Positions 24,833 through 35,664 are shown, counted from the stretch's first letter. The stretch: 64,000 bases of DNA from Nocardiopsis terrae (GCF_014651695.1 NZ_BMXJ01000004.1:1-64000), one strand, 5' to 3'. Notes: generated from the sequence alone by a model not told the origin. Translations and numbers: made by a program.

Positions 24833-25864
24833 GTGGCGAACGGCGTCAGGGGTGGCGGGACGCCCGGCGGGCGGCCGACGATGGCCGACGTCGCGGCGCA
24901 CCTGGGTGTCTCCCGGCAGTTGGTCTCGCTCGTCCTGGGCGACCGGCCGGGCCCCAGTGCGGCCACCCGGGAGCGGGTGCTGCGCGCCGCCGAGGAACTC
25001 GGTTACCGTGCCGACACCGCCGCCCAGCTGCTGCGCCGGGCGCGCAGCCGTCAGCTCGGCGTGCTCTTCACCATGGAGCACCCGATGGACGCCGACCTGG
25101 TCGAGGCCCTGTACCCGGTGGCGGCCCGGTTCGGCTACAGCGTGGCCCTGAGCGCCATGCTGGCCAACCGCACCGAACGCCAGGCGATCGACGAGCTCGT
25201 GGGGTTGCGCTGTGAGGCGCTGGTGCTCATCGGGATGTCCGCGCAGGCCCCGGAGGACCTGGCCGGGGTCGCCGAGCGGGTCCCCGTGGTGGAGATCGGG
25301 CAGCGCACCAACGCGAGGGGGACCGACAGCGTCCGCACCGACGCCGTCTCCGGGGTGCGCCAGGCGGTCGGACACCTGGTCGGCCTGGGCCACCGGCACA
25401 TCGCGCACGTGTACGGCGGCGATCTGCCCAGCGCCCCCGAACGCCGGACCGGTTACCTGGAGGGCATGCGGGAGCACGGCCTGGGTACGTACACCGACCT
25501 GGTCCCCGGCGCCTACACCGAGGAGGCGGGGGCGCGCGCCGCAACGGCGCTCCTGGCCCGGGACACACTGCCCACGGCCGTGGTCTGCTGCAACGACCAG
25601 TCCGCTCGCGGCCTGATGGAGACCCTGTTGCACGCGGGGCGCTCCGTGCCGGGGGACGTGTCCGTGGTGGGTTACGACGACAGCCGGGCCGCGCGGCTGT
25701 CGTTCCTGAACCTGACCTCGGTCCGCCAGGACGTGGCGCAGATCGCCGAGCTCACGGTCGGCGCGGCGGTCGAACGGTTGGAGGGGGGCCGCACCGAGAG
25801 CACCCACGTGGTCCTGCCGACCACCCTCACGGTGCGGGGCAGCACAGCTCCCCCTCGCTCCTGA
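24833..25864 (+). CDS. LacI-family transcriptional regulator
   Basis: About 343 residues. GTG 24833 with GGAGGGGG upstream is preferred over the upstream ATG because the HTH then sits near the N-terminus. HTH: TMADVAAHLGVSRQLVSLVLGDR, followed by the hinge YRADTAAQLLRRARSRQLGVLF and a periplasmic-binding-protein-like sensor domain (VVGYDDSRAARLSFLNLTSVRQD). The region between this gene and the downstream exporter contains a perfect palindrome of LacI-operator form, so the regulator probably controls that exporter and perhaps itself. Confidence 0.92.
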   Translation: MANGVRGGGTPGGRPTMADVAAHLGVSRQLVSLVLGDRPGPSAATRERVLRAAEELGYRADTAAQLLRRARSRQLGVLFTMEHPMDADLVEALYPVAARFGYSVALSAMLANRTERQAIDELVGLRCEALVLIGMSAQAPEDLAGVAERVPVVEIGQRTNARGTDSVRTDAVSGVRQAVGHLVGLGHRHIAHVYGGDLPSAPERRTGYLEGMREHGLGTYTDLVPGAYTEEAGARAATALLARDTLPTAVVCCNDQSARGLMETLLHAGRSVPGDVSVVGYDDSRAARLSFLNLTSVRQDVAQIAELTVGAAVERLEGGRTESTHVVLPTTLTVRGSTAPPRS

Positions 25865-25984
25865 GTTCCGTTCCCGGGCCTCCGGGCCGGGCCCGCGCCC
25901 CTCGGAGGGCAGCGCTCGGCATGCCCGGGGCGAGACAGATCACGTGCCGCCCCGTTGGCGATCGGCGTACATCGGTGACATCCT

Positions 25985-26006
25985 TGATTTAGCACGTGCT
26001 AAATCA
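25985..26006. promoter_or_regulatory. Perfect 22-bp palindromic operator (half-site TGATTTAGCAC)
   Basis: TGATTTAGCAC followed by its exact reverse complement, centred on CG as in LacI-family operators. It lies in the 329-bp gap between the LacI-type gene and the DHA1 exporter, in an AT-rich patch. It is the obvious binding site for the adjacent regulator. Bases 26007-26177 hold no gene. Confidence 0.75.
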
Positions 26007-26193
26007 CTTTGCGCGGACCCCCGGAGCCCGGCTCCGCGGACCGGGAGCCGGACGTTCCGGACAACGGCCCGCCGCCCACGTCACCGGGTCCCGGGAACCC
26101 CGACGCCTCCGCGTCCGCCACCTCCCACCCACGAGGCCCGCGGCACAGAGTCCGCTCGCACACACGACCCACCGCCCGGAAGGGGGCACAGCC

Positions 26194-27402
26194 ATGCCTC
26201 TGGCCCTGCTCGCCCTGGCCCTCGGGGCCTTCGCCATCGGCACCACCGAGTTCGTGATCATGGGCCTGCTGCCCGAGGTCGCCACCGACCTCGGCGTGCC
26301 CATCTCCACCGCCGGTTACCTCATCTCCGCCTACGCCCTGGGGGTGGTGGTCGGCGCTCCCCTGCTCACCGCCCTGGGCAACCGCCTGCCACGCAAGACC
26401 CTGCTGATGGTGTTCATGGGTGTCTTCCTGGTCGGCAACCTGGCCACCGTGGTGACCAGCTCCTACGGTGCGGTGTTCGCCTCCCGGGTACTGGCGGGTC
26501 TCCCGCACGGCGCCTACCTGGGCATGGCCGCGCTGGTCGCCGCGCACATGGCGGGTCCGGCCCGCCGGGCGACCGCCGTGGCCCGGGTGATGCTCGGCCT
26601 GACCGTGGCCAACATCGTCGGGGTGCCCGCCGGAACCCTGCTCGGGCAGCTGGTCGGCTGGCGGGCCGCCTTCCTGGTGGTCGTGGCCCTCACCGCTCTG
26701 ACCATCGCGGGTGTGGCCCTGTTCGTGCCGCACACGCCCGCGTCCCGCGCCGGCGGTCTGCGCGGGGAGCTCTCGGCGCTGCGCCACCCGCAGGTCGTCC
26801 TGGGGCTGACCACCGCGGTCTTCGGCTTCGCCGGGGTGTTCGCCGTCTACAGCTACATCTCGCCGATGATGACCGAGCTGGCGGGGATGCCCAGCGCCGG
26901 GGTCCCGATCGTGCTCGCGCTGTTCGGCGTCGGTATGACGCTGGGGTCCCTGGTGGTCGGGCCGCTGGCCGACCGGTGGCTGCGCCCCACCATCTACGGG
27001 TCCCTGGCCTCCCTGGCCCTGGTCCTGGCGCTGTTCACCGTCACCGTGCACAACCCCTGGACGGCCGCGGCCACGGTGGTGGTCCTGGGCGCGGTCGGTT
27101 TCGGGGTGACCGCCCCGCTCCAGGTCCTGGTGATGAACAAGGCGGGTGCGGCCCCCACCATCGCCTCGGCCTCCAACCACTCGGCGTTCAACCTGGCCAA
27201 CGCCGGCGGCGCCTGGCTGGGCGGCCTCGGGATCGGGATGGGCCTGGGCTACGTCTCCCCCGCGGTGATCGGTTCGGTCCTGGCCCTGGTCGGTCTCGGC
27301 ATCGCCGTGTCGGCGGGTGTACTCGACCGCAGGGGGCCCGCCGCCGGCTCCGCGGCCGCGGAGCCCGCCCCGGAGGCCGTACGCGAGCCCGTCAGCGGCT
27401 GA
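26194..27402 (+). CDS. MFS transporter, DHA1 family (12-TM, AraJ/Cmx-like)
   Basis: 402 residues; ATG 26194 behind GGAAGGGGG. N-terminal GTTEFVIMGLLPEVATDLGVPISTAGYLISAYALGVVVGAP is the classical start of the arabinose/chloramphenicol-type DHA1 exporters. Further marks are NRLPRKTLL (motif A), GVPAGTLLGQLVGWRAAF (motif C region) and about 12 hydrophobic spans. It probably exports a sugar or a drug. Control by the upstream LacI-type protein is suggested by the palindrome 188 bp before the start. Confidence 0.9.
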   Translation: MPLALLALALGAFAIGTTEFVIMGLLPEVATDLGVPISTAGYLISAYALGVVVGAPLLTALGNRLPRKTLLMVFMGVFLVGNLATVVTSSYGAVFASRVLAGLPHGAYLGMAALVAAHMAGPARRATAVARVMLGLTVANIVGVPAGTLLGQLVGWRAAFLVVVALTALTIAGVALFVPHTPASRAGGLRGELSALRHPQVVLGLTTAVFGFAGVFAVYSYISPMMTELAGMPSAGVPIVLALFGVGMTLGSLVVGPLADRWLRPTIYGSLASLALVLALFTVTVHNPWTAAATVVVLGAVGFGVTAPLQVLVMNKAGAAPTIASASNHSAFNLANAGGAWLGGLGIGMGLGYVSPAVIGSVLALVGLGIAVSAGVLDRRGPAAGSAAAEPAPEAVREPVSG

Positions 27403-27412
27403 CCGGGGCGGG

Positions 27413-27440
27413 CCCGGGGGCGGGCGCCTCCGCCCCCGGG
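27413..27440. terminator. Bidirectional hairpin terminator between convergent genes
   Basis: CCCGGGGGCGG (27413-27423) pairs with CCGCCCCCGGG (27430-27440) across a 6-nt loop. It fills the 38-bp gap between the exporter stop and the paaI stop. Confidence 0.75.
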
Positions 27441-27863
27441 TCAGGTCCGGTCGGGCAGGGTGCGGCTGCGCCCACGGAACTCGGCGACGACGTCGCCGTC
27501 CCGGCGGACCGTGACGTCGTAGACCCCGCTGCGGCCGTGGACCACGCGCTCGACGGCGGTCGCCACCAGCATCTCGCCCTCCTTCGCCGGGGCCACGAAC
27601 GTGACGTCGGCGCCCGAGGCCACCGTGACCCCGCCGCCGTCCCGGTTGCAGGCGCAGGCGAAGGCGGTGTCGGCGAGCGTGAAAACGAACCCGCCGTGGG
27701 CGATGTTGTGACCGTTGACCATCAGCGGCCCCACCGTCATCTCCACCACCGCGAAACCGTCCCGGGCCTCGACCAGGCGCATCCCCAGGTTCTTGGAGGC
27801 CCGGTCGGCCTCGAACATGCGCCAGGCGGTCTCGTTGCGCCCCTCCGGCGCCGGGCCGCTCAT
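27441..27863 (-). CDS. paaI: Hydroxyphenylacetyl-CoA thioesterase PaaI
   Basis: 140-residue hot-dog-fold thioesterase. ATG 27863 overlaps the paaE stop (ATGA). Signature NGHNIAHGGFVFTLADTAFACACN includes the PaaI active-site region with the Asp. It removes CoA from dead-end ring-hydroxylated or epoxide-derived intermediates and so rescues CoA when phenylacetyl-CoA epoxidation outruns ring opening. Last gene of the paaABCDEI run. Confidence 0.92.
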   Translation of the reverse strand: MSGPAPEGRNETAWRMFEADRASKNLGMRLVEARDGFAVVEMTVGPLMVNGHNIAHGGFVFTLADTAFACACNRDGGGVTVASGADVTFVAPAKEGEMLVATAVERVVHGRSGVYDVTVRRDGDVVAEFRGRSRTLPDRT

Positions 27864-28963
27864 GAGTCGAAGTCCACGGTCACGGTGTCGGTCCGGGGCA
27901 GCGACTGGCAGGCCAGGGCGTACCCGGCCTCGACCTCGGCGGGGGTGAGCGCGTAGTTGCGGCGCATCTCGACCTCGCCGTCGCACACCTTGACCCGGCA
28001 GGTGCCGCAGACACCGCCCTTACAGGCGAAGGGCAGGTCGGGTCGGTAGCGCTGGGCGGAGTCCAGGACCGGCACCCCCTGCGGCAGGGTCAGTGTGGTG
28101 GTACGACCGTCCAGGACGACGGTGACCTCACTGGCCGGACCCTCGACCCCGGGGTCCTCGTGACGGGTCTGGGGCGGCGGCTCGGCGCCCTCGACGAAGA
28201 ACAGCTCCTGGTGGATCCGGTCGCCCCGCACACCGTGCTCGGCGAGGACCTCCCGGGCGTCGGTGACCATCCCGTAGGGGCCGCACAACCACCAGTGGTC
28301 GACCGCGTCAGCGGCGACCACGGTGGACAGCAGCGCGTCCAGCTTCGCGCCGTCCAGGCGTCCGGTGAACAGCTCGGACTCGCGGGGCTCACGGGAGAGC
28401 ACGTGGACGAGTTCGAGCCGGGGGCCGAAGGAGTCCTTGAGGTCGGCCAGCTCGTCGGCGAACATCACGGTGTCGCTGCGACGGTTGCCGTAGAGCAGCG
28501 TGATGCGGGAATCGGTCCGGCGCAGCAGTGAGGACGCCATGGACAGCACCGGGGTGATGCCCGAGCCGGCGGCGACGAGCACGTGGCGGGCGGCCTCGTC
28601 GAGGTCGGGGCTGAACCGGCCGGTGGGCGGGCCCACCTCGATCTCGTCGCCCGGTTCGACCTCGCGGACCAGCCACTGGGAGAACAGTCCGCCGGGGACC
28701 AGGCGCACCCCCACCCGGGGGGCCTCGCCCGCGGCCGCGCAGACGGAGTAGCTGCGCCGTTCCTCCACGCCGTCGACCACCCGGCGCAGTGTCAGCGACT
28801 GCCCCGGAGCGAAGGCGAACACCTCGGCCAGGTGGTCGGGGACGTCGAAGGTGACGGCGACGGCGTCGTCGCACAGGCGCTCGACGGCGGCCACGCGCAG
28901 CCGGTGGAACGCGGCCCGGCCGCGCGGGGCGGCGGGGACGGTCTCGGTGACGGGTGTGGTCAC
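27860..28963 (-). CDS. paaE: Phenylacetyl-CoA epoxidase reductase subunit PaaE
   Basis: 367 residues. N-terminal FAD/NAD(P)H oxidoreductase (RSYSVC flavin motif, GSGITPVLSM nucleotide-binding loop) and C-terminal plant-type [2Fe-2S] ferredoxin domain with CKGGVCGTC and a fourth Cys in YALACQ. It passes electrons from NADPH to the di-iron PaaA. GTG 28963 is placed by AAGGAG upstream and follows the paaD stop by two bases. Confidence 0.95.
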   Translation of the reverse strand: MTTPVTETVPAAPRGRAAFHRLRVAAVERLCDDAVAVTFDVPDHLAEVFAFAPGQSLTLRRVVDGVEERRSYSVCAAAGEAPRVGVRLVPGGLFSQWLVREVEPGDEIEVGPPTGRFSPDLDEAARHVLVAAGSGITPVLSMASSLLRRTDSRITLLYGNRRSDTVMFADELADLKDSFGPRLELVHVLSREPRESELFTGRLDGAKLDALLSTVVAADAVDHWWLCGPYGMVTDAREVLAEHGVRGDRIHQELFFVEGAEPPPQTRHEDPGVEGPASEVTVVLDGRTTTLTLPQGVPVLDSAQRYRPDLPFACKGGVCGTCRVKVCDGEVEMRRNYALTPAEVEAGYALACQSLPRTDTVTVDFDS

Positions 28964-28965
28964 GG

Positions 28966-29499
28966 TCAGATCTCCTTGACGTGCTCGAACGGTTCGAGGC
29001 AGGTCCGGCAGCGGTGCAACGACTTACAGGAGGTCGCGCCGAACCGGGACAGCTCCTCGGTGTCGGCCGCCCCGCACAGGGGACAGCGCGGGACGGTACG
29101 GGTGGGCATCAGGGTGAGCGGGACCGGGCCCGCCGGACGCCGGGGCGCCCCTCCGGGCGGGGAGATGCCGTGCTCGGAGAGCTTGCGCCTGCCCTCGTCG
29201 GTGATCCAGTCGGTGGTCCAGGCGGGCGAGAGGGCGGTGCGCACCTCCACCTTCCCGAAGCCGGCGGCGCGCACGGCGCGGTCCACGTCCACGCGCATCT
29301 CCGCCAGAGCCGGGCAACCGGAGTAGGTGGGGGTGATCCACACCGCCGCGGTACCGTCCTCCTCGACCTCGACCTCGCGCAGGATGCCGAGGTCGGCGAG
29401 GGTGAGCATGGGCAGTTCGGGGTCGGTGACCGCGGCGGCGGCCGCCCAGAGGCGCCGACGGGTGTCGGCGTCGCGCCCGGTACCGGTCGTGGTTACCAT
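28966..29499 (-). CDS. paaD: Phenylacetyl-CoA epoxidase maturation protein PaaD
   Basis: 177 residues. MIP18/DUF59 domain (VTDPELPMLTLADLGILREV, TPTYSGCPALAEM) and a C-terminal zinc-ribbon-like segment with CPLCG, then C...CRTC. PaaD is needed for an active epoxidase, probably for Fe-S or metal-centre assembly. It overlaps paaC by 7 bp. Confidence 0.94.
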   Translation of the reverse strand: MVTTTGTGRDADTRRRLWAAAAAVTDPELPMLTLADLGILREVEVEEDGTAAVWITPTYSGCPALAEMRVDVDRAVRAAGFGKVEVRTALSPAWTTDWITDEGRRKLSEHGISPPGGAPRRPAGPVPLTLMPTRTVPRCPLCGAADTEELSRFGATSCKSLHRCRTCLEPFEHVKEI

Positions 29500-30371
29500 G
29501 TCGCCTCCGGGTGCTCCCGGGCCACGCGCTGGAGCTCCTCCAGCAGCGGGGCGAGTTCACCGGTGTGCCTGCCGTCGCGCCCGGCGACACCGGCCTCGGG
29601 GAAGTCCCCGGGGGCGGGCAGGGTGGCGGTGGTCAGCACCTGGTCGAGGACCCCGCGGACCTCCTCGCGCACCGAGGCCGGGTCCACACCCGCGCCCCGG
29701 TCCGCCAGTGCGGCCTCGACGGGGTGGGTGGCGAAGAGTTCGCCGGTGCGGGGCCACACGTCGGCGACGGCCTCGCGCATGCGCTCGTTGGAGTAGGGGG
29801 TGCCGTCTCCCAGGCGCAGGGCCCAGGACACGGCGTACTCACGGTGGTAGGCCAGTTCGTTGACGCCCTTGGCCGCGATGGCGGCCAGCACCGGGTCCCT
29901 GCTGTCGGCCAGGCGGGTGAACAGTGCCAGGCGCCAGGTGGAGAGCACGAGCAGCGTGGTGACGCAGCGGGCGAAGTCACCGCGCGGGATCTCGGTCAGA
30001 CACACGTTGCGGAACTCCGCGGCCGGTCGCCGGTAGGCGAAGGCGTCCTCGTCGCGTCCGGTGCCGTCGGCCTGTCCGGCACGGGCCAGCAACAGGCGGG
30101 CCTGGCCGAGCAGATCCAGTGCGATGTTGGCCAGGGCCACCTCCTCCTCCAGTTCCGGGGCGTCGGTCACCCAGTGGATGAGGCGCTGGGACTGGATGAG
30201 GGCGTCGTCGCCGAGCATCTGGCAGTACGCCGCCAGGTCCGCGCCGTCCACCCCCTCGGGCAGGGTGGTGTCCACGCCCGCGAGCGCCTCGGTGAAGCCG
30301 GTGCCGAAGGCCCAACGGGCGTCGCCGCCGTGCTCCTCGGTCAGTCCGGTGAAGATGTTCTCGCCGCTCAT
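29493..30371 (-). CDS. paaC: Phenylacetyl-CoA epoxidase structural subunit PaaC
   Basis: 292 residues, ferritin-like helical bundle with LANIALDLLGQARLLL and NELAYHREYA. PaaC lacks a working di-iron site in this family and forms the stable heterodimer core with PaaA. ATG 30371 lies 48 bp after the paaB stop, a gap that could hold a short regulatory spacer but shows no clear hairpin. Confidence 0.94.
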   Translation of the reverse strand: MSGENIFTGLTEEHGGDARWAFGTGFTEALAGVDTTLPEGVDGADLAAYCQMLGDDALIQSQRLIHWVTDAPELEEEVALANIALDLLGQARLLLARAGQADGTGRDEDAFAYRRPAAEFRNVCLTEIPRGDFARCVTTLLVLSTWRLALFTRLADSRDPVLAAIAAKGVNELAYHREYAVSWALRLGDGTPYSNERMREAVADVWPRTGELFATHPVEAALADRGAGVDPASVREEVRGVLDQVLTTATLPAPGDFPEAGVAGRDGRHTGELAPLLEELQRVAREHPEATW

Positions 30372-30419
30372 GTCGTTCCTTGAAGACTCGTACTGGCCCG
30401 GCCCCGGTGTCCCCCGGAC

Positions 30420-30731
30420 CTAGATGTGGGGGACGTCCTCGGGGATGGGGTAGAAGGTCGGGTGGCGGTAGACCTTGTCACCGCTGGGCTCGAAGTAGGG
30501 GTCCTTCTCGTCCGGGCTGGAGGCGGTGATGTCCTCGGCGAGCACGACCCAGATGCTCACGCCCTCGTTGCGGCGGGTGTAGAGGTTGCGGGCGTTGTGC
30601 AGCGCCATGGTCTCGTCGGGGGCGTGCAGCGAACCCACGTGCACGTGGTTCAGGCCGCGCTTGCCGCGGACGAAGACCTCGTAGAGGGGCCATTCGGGGC
30701 GGGCCGGTGTCGCGTCGTCGTTCCTGCTCAT
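30420..30731 (-). CDS. paaB: Phenylacetyl-CoA epoxidase subunit PaaB
   Basis: 103 residues. ATG 30731 overlaps the paaA stop (ATGA) and is the family start: [26 protein letters not shown], then [18 protein letters not shown]. PaaB bridges PaaAC dimers and is required for activity. Confidence 0.95.
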   Translation of the reverse strand: MSRNDDATPARPEWPLYEVFVRGKRGLNHVHVGSLHAPDETMALHNARNLYTRRNEGVSIWVVLAEDITASSPDEKDPYFEPSGDKVYRHPTFYPIPEDVPHI

Positions 30732-31702
30732 GCCGCGGCCTCCCGGGCGCTCTGCTGCTTCCTGGCGTAGGCGGTGGCGGCCTCGCGGACCCACGCGCCC
30801 TTCTCGTGGGCGGTGCGCCGGCGGGCGACGCGCTCGGCGTTCTTGGGACCGCTTCCGGAGATGACCTGTTTGAACTCGTTCCAGTCGGGCTCACCGAAGT
30901 CGTAGCGCTCGCGCTCGGCGTTCCAGGCCAGTTCGGGGTCGGGCAGGGTGACGCCCAGCTTCTCCGCCTGCGGGACGGTCATGTCGACGAACTTCTGGCG
31001 CAGGTCGTCGTTGGTGTCGATCTTGATGCCCCAGGTCATGGACTGCTGAGTGTTGGGCGAGTCCGCGTCGGGCGGGCCGAACATCATCAGGGACGGCCAC
31101 CACCAGCGGTCGACGGCGTCCTGGACCATCGCGCGCTGGCCCCCGGTTCCCTCCATCATGCGCATGAGCAGTTCGTAGCCCTGACGCTGGTGGAAGGACT
31201 CCTCCTTGCAGATGCGCACCATCGCCCGGGCGTAGGGGCCGAAGGAGGTGCGGCACAGCGGGACCTGGTTGCAGATCGCGGCGCCGTCGACCAGCCAGCC
31301 GATGACGCCGACGTCGGCGTAGTTCAGGGAGGGGTAGTTGAAGATCGAGGAGTACTTCTGGCGGCCCTCGATCAGGCGTTCGGTGAGTTCGGCGCGGTCC
31401 ACACCGAGGGTTTCGGCGGCCGCGTACAGGTACAGGCCGTGTCCGGCCTCGTCCTGGACCTTGGCCAGGAGGATGGCCTTGCGGCGCAGGCTGGGCGCGG
31501 TCGCGATCCAGTCGCCCTCGGGCTGCATGCCGATGATCTCCGAGTGCGCGTGCTGGGAGACCTGGCGGATGAGGGTCCGGCGGTAGGCCTCGGGCATCCA
31601 GTCGCGCGGTTCGATGCGCTGGTTGTCGGCGATCCGGGCGTCGAACTCCGCCTGGAGCGCCTCGTCGGCGCCGGGGGGCGCTTCCTGGGCCGTGGTCGGC
31701 AT
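30728..31702 (-). CDS. paaA: Phenylacetyl-CoA 1,2-epoxidase catalytic subunit PaaA
   Basis: 324-residue di-iron monooxygenase. Metal-ligand motifs are visible as [13 protein letters not shown] and [15 protein letters not shown]. It converts phenylacetyl-CoA to the ring 1,2-epoxide. ATG 31702 (MPTTAQEAP) is preferred over one six codons upstream because GGGGAAAGA sits at the right distance. First gene of paaABCDEI, with a PaaR-type palindrome 20 bp upstream. Confidence 0.95.
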   Translation of the reverse strand: MPTTAQEAPPGADEALQAEFDARIADNQRIEPRDWMPEAYRRTLIRQVSQHAHSEIIGMQPEGDWIATAPSLRRKAILLAKVQDEAGHGLYLYAAAETLGVDRAELTERLIEGRQKYSSIFNYPSLNYADVGVIGWLVDGAAICNQVPLCRTSFGPYARAMVRICKEESFHQRQGYELLMRMMEGTGGQRAMVQDAVDRWWWPSLMMFGPPDADSPNTQQSMTWGIKIDTNDDLRQKFVDMTVPQAEKLGVTLPDPELAWNAERERYDFGEPDWNEFKQVISGSGPKNAERVARRRTAHEKGAWVREAATAYARKQQSAREAAA

Positions 31703-31721
31703 TGATCTTTCCCCATTCATA

Positions 31722-31735
31722 ACCGAACGTTCGGT
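31722..31735. promoter_or_regulatory. PaaR-type operator upstream of paaA
   Basis: Perfect palindrome ACCGAACGTTCGGT; the surrounding 22 bp (31720-31741) recur exactly at 35649-35670. It fits the actinobacterial TetR-family PaaR box (ACCG-N2-CG-N2-CGGT core with a flanking AGT). Repression is normally relieved by phenylacetyl-CoA. Confidence 0.82.
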
Positions 31736-31841
31736 CAGTAATTAGTATCCCCGGAGCCGGGTGTCCGACGCAAGTCCTCGGACACCCGAATCCGAGCAGG
31801 TCACCCTGTTCCGCGGGGCCCGCGCTCCGCTTCGGCGCGTG

Positions 31842-32630
31842 CTAGCGGCCGGTGAAGGCGGGCCTCTCCTTGTTGAGGAAGGCCTTGACCGCGCCGACGT
31901 GGTCGGCGGTGGCGCCCAGCTGGTTCTGCAGCTCGGCCTCCTCCTCCAGCAGCTCCGGCAGGTCCGCCTCACCCGACGCGGCGGAGCGCACCTCGCGCTT
32001 GGCCGCCACGAACGCGGACGTGGGCCCCGAGGCCAGCTGGACGGCGACCTCCCGGGCGCGCGCCTCCCAGTCCCCGTCGTCCACGACCTCGGTGACCAGA
32101 CCCAGCTCCTGCGCACGGTCGGCACCGAACACCGTGGCCATAAGCATCAGCTCCATCGCGCGGGCCTGACCCAGCGAACGCACCAGCCGGTAGGCCAGAG
32201 CCGAGTCCGAGGCCAGCCCGATCCCGGTGAACGCCGTACCGAACTTCGCCCTGCGGGCGGCCACGCGCACGTCACCGGCGAGGGCGAAACCCAGCCCGGC
32301 CCCCACGCAGGCACCGCCGATCCCGACCACGAGGGGGACCTGGATCCCCTCCAGGGCCAGCACGATCCGGTTGTAGTGCTCACGCACCGTGCTCAGCGCC
32401 TGATCGGGCTCCTCCTGCTGGATCCGGGCGTGTTCGGCCAGGTCCTGACCCACGCAGAAGGCCTTGTCCGTCCCCAGGAACAGCACCGCGCGGGCGGTGG
32501 TGGACTCGCTGGCCTGGCGGACCGCCGCCAGCAGCTCCTCCTTGACCTGCCGGGTCAGCGCCGGCCGGTTCAGCCGGACGACGGCGAGCCCGTCGGTCTC
32601 AACGAACTCCGCAGCCCTGTCTTCACTCAC
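31842..32630 (-). CDS. paaG: Enoyl-CoA hydratase/isomerase-family protein, PaaG-like
   Basis: 262 residues, crotonase fold (GTDKAFCVGQDL, GGACVGAGLGFALAGDVRVAA). In place of a crotonase catalytic Glu it has FTGIGLASDSALAYRLVR, a PaaG-type isomerase pattern with an Asp. PaaG isomerises the ring epoxide to oxepin-CoA and also shifts a double bond later. GTG 32630 overlaps the paaH stop (GTGA). The paaG/paaF split between the two crotonase genes here is by this motif and length. Confidence 0.82.
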   Translation of the reverse strand: MSEDRAAEFVETDGLAVVRLNRPALTRQVKEELLAAVRQASESTTARAVLFLGTDKAFCVGQDLAEHARIQQEEPDQALSTVREHYNRIVLALEGIQVPLVVGIGGACVGAGLGFALAGDVRVAARRAKFGTAFTGIGLASDSALAYRLVRSLGQARAMELMLMATVFGADRAQELGLVTEVVDDGDWEARAREVAVQLASGPTSAFVAAKREVRSAASGEADLPELLEEEAELQNQLGATADHVGAVKAFLNKERPAFTGR

Positions 32631-33514
32631 GCCTTGTCTCCCTTGTCCCAGATGTGAAAGCCCTCGCCGCTCTTGCGGCCGAGCCTGCCTTCGGCGACCT
32701 TACGGCGCAGGAGCTCCGGCGGGGCGAACCGGTCCCCCAGTTCGGCGGCCAGGTGCTCGGCGATGGCCAGGCGCACGTCCAGGCCGACCAGGTCGGTGAG
32801 CCTGAGCGGACCCATCGGGTGGCGGTAGCCGAGCTCCATGGCGGTGTCGATGTCGGCGGGCGAGGCCACACCCTCCTCGACCATGCGGATGGCCTCCAGG
32901 CCCAGCATGACGCCGAGCCGGCTGGTGGCGAAGCCCGGCGCGTCCCGGACCACGATCTCGGTCTTGCCCAGGGCCCCGACCCAGCCGCGCACCGACTCCA
33001 GGACGGCCGGCTCGGTCTCGGGTGCGGTCACGAGCTCCACGAGTTTGGAGGCGGGGACCGGGTTGAAGAAGTGGGTTCCCAGGAAGCGCCCGGGGCGCCG
33101 GAGCGCGGCGGCCAGCTCGGTGACCGACAGCGAACTGGTGTTGGAGGCCAGGACGGTGTCCTCGCCGACCGCGGCCTCGGCCGCGGTCAGCACCGCGATC
33201 TTCAGGTCCGGCCGCTCCGGAACGGCCTCCACGACCAGACCCGTCCCGGCCGGGATCTGCGAGGCGTCGGTGACGGTGTCGAACCGGGCCAGGTATGAGG
33301 CGGGTTCGGCGTCGATCCTGCCGCGCTCGCGCGCCTTGTCCAGTCCGGCCGCGACCCGGTCGCGTCCGGACCCGGCGGCCTCCGCGGTGGCCTCGACCAG
33401 CACCACGCGCGCCCCTGCGGTCAGGAACTGCTGGACGATACCGGCGCCCATGGTTCCGCCGCCGATGACGGCGACGGAGGCGGGCACACCCTGTACGGGG
33501 TTGTCGGAGGTCAA
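32627..33514 (-). CDS. paaH: 3-hydroxyacyl-CoA dehydrogenase PaaH
   Basis: 295 residues. NAD-binding GGGTMGAGI, SNTSSLSVTELA, and the catalytic His in GTHFFNPVP. It oxidises 3-hydroxyadipyl-CoA to 3-oxoadipyl-CoA with NAD+. The TTG at 33514 overlaps the paaF stop (TTGA) and follows AGGAAG; no better in-frame start lies before the Rossmann motif. Confidence 0.93.
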   Translation of the reverse strand: MTSDNPVQGVPASVAVIGGGTMGAGIVQQFLTAGARVVLVEATAEAAGSGRDRVAAGLDKARERGRIDAEPASYLARFDTVTDASQIPAGTGLVVEAVPERPDLKIAVLTAAEAAVGEDTVLASNTSSLSVTELAAALRRPGRFLGTHFFNPVPASKLVELVTAPETEPAVLESVRGWVGALGKTEIVVRDAPGFATSRLGVMLGLEAIRMVEEGVASPADIDTAMELGYRHPMGPLRLTDLVGLDVRLAIAEHLAAELGDRFAPPELLRRKVAEGRLGRKSGEGFHIWDKGDKA

Positions 33515-34307
33515 CGCTTCTTCCTCTCCAGGAAACGGGTCATGCGGTCGTGTTTGTCAGCGCTCTCGAACAGCACCGCCTGTGTGAGGTCGTCGGCCAG
33601 CGGGTGCACACCGTCGGCGTCCAGCACCATCTTGGTCAACCGCAGGGCCGCCGCCGAGGAGGCGGCCATCCGGTCCAGCAGACCGTGCGCGCGCTCGCGC
33701 AGCTCCTCGGAGGGGACGATCTCGGCCACCAGGCCGTGGCGCAGCGCGGCCTCGGCGTCCAGTCCGAACCCGCCGAGCAGCACCTGCTTGGCCACCGAGG
33801 CGCCGACCAGTTCCTTCAGGCGCCAGCAGGCGCCGGCGCCGGCGATGATGCCCAGTCCCGGCTCGGGCTGGGCGAACACGGCGGTGGGGGTGGCGATCCG
33901 GATGTCACAGGCGTAGGACAGTTCGGCGCCTCCGCCCAGCGCGAACCCGTCGACCGCCGCCACGGTGGGCGCCCGGAGCCGGTGCAGCCGCTCGAACAGA
34001 CGGCTGTTGATCCCGGCCAGGGCCTCCTCACGGCCGCGTTCGCGCAGTTCGGCGATGTCGGCTCCGCCCGCGAACACGGTGCCGTGCCCGGTCAGCAGCA
34101 GGGGTTTGGGGTCGGCCTCGAGCTCGGCGCACACCCGGTGCAGCTCGGAGATCATCCGGCCGTTGATGGCGTTGCGGGCCTCGGGACGGTGCAGCTCGAC
34201 CACCACCCGGTCCTCGCGCCACTCGACGGCGAGGGTCTCGAACTCCGCCTCCGCGGCCCGGGGCCCGCGGTGCCCGCCGTCCTGGTCCCGGTCGTACTGG
34301 TCGTGGT

Positions 34308-34311
<4 letters not shown>
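33511..34311 (-). CDS. paaF: Enoyl-CoA hydratase, PaaF-like
   Basis: 266 residues, crotonase fold with [18 protein letters not shown] (oxyanion hole) and a catalytic Glu in [13 protein letters not shown], so a true hydratase. It hydrates 2,3-dehydroadipyl-CoA. ATG 34311 overlaps the paaJ stop (ATGA). An in-frame upstream extension is only the antisense-free shadow of the thiolase gene. Confidence 0.87.
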
Positions 34312-35543
<1,232 letters not shown>

Positions 35544-35650
35544 GAACGGCCTCCCATGCTGACTACGGTGGCCTGTGCCACCGTCCTGTGTGAACCCATC
35601 GACACGTCTCCTTGACACGGCAGGTCAGAGACTGAGTAAATGCATTAGTA

Positions 35651-35664
35651 ACCGAACGTTCGGT
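35651..35664. promoter_or_regulatory. PaaR-type operator between paaJ and paaK
   Basis: Second exact copy of ACCGAACGTTCGGT, in the 332-bp divergent gap (35544-35875). It can control both the leftward paaJFHG run and rightward paaK. It also lies in a locally AT-rich stretch, as expected for a promoter. The rest of the gap has no gene. Confidence 0.82.
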
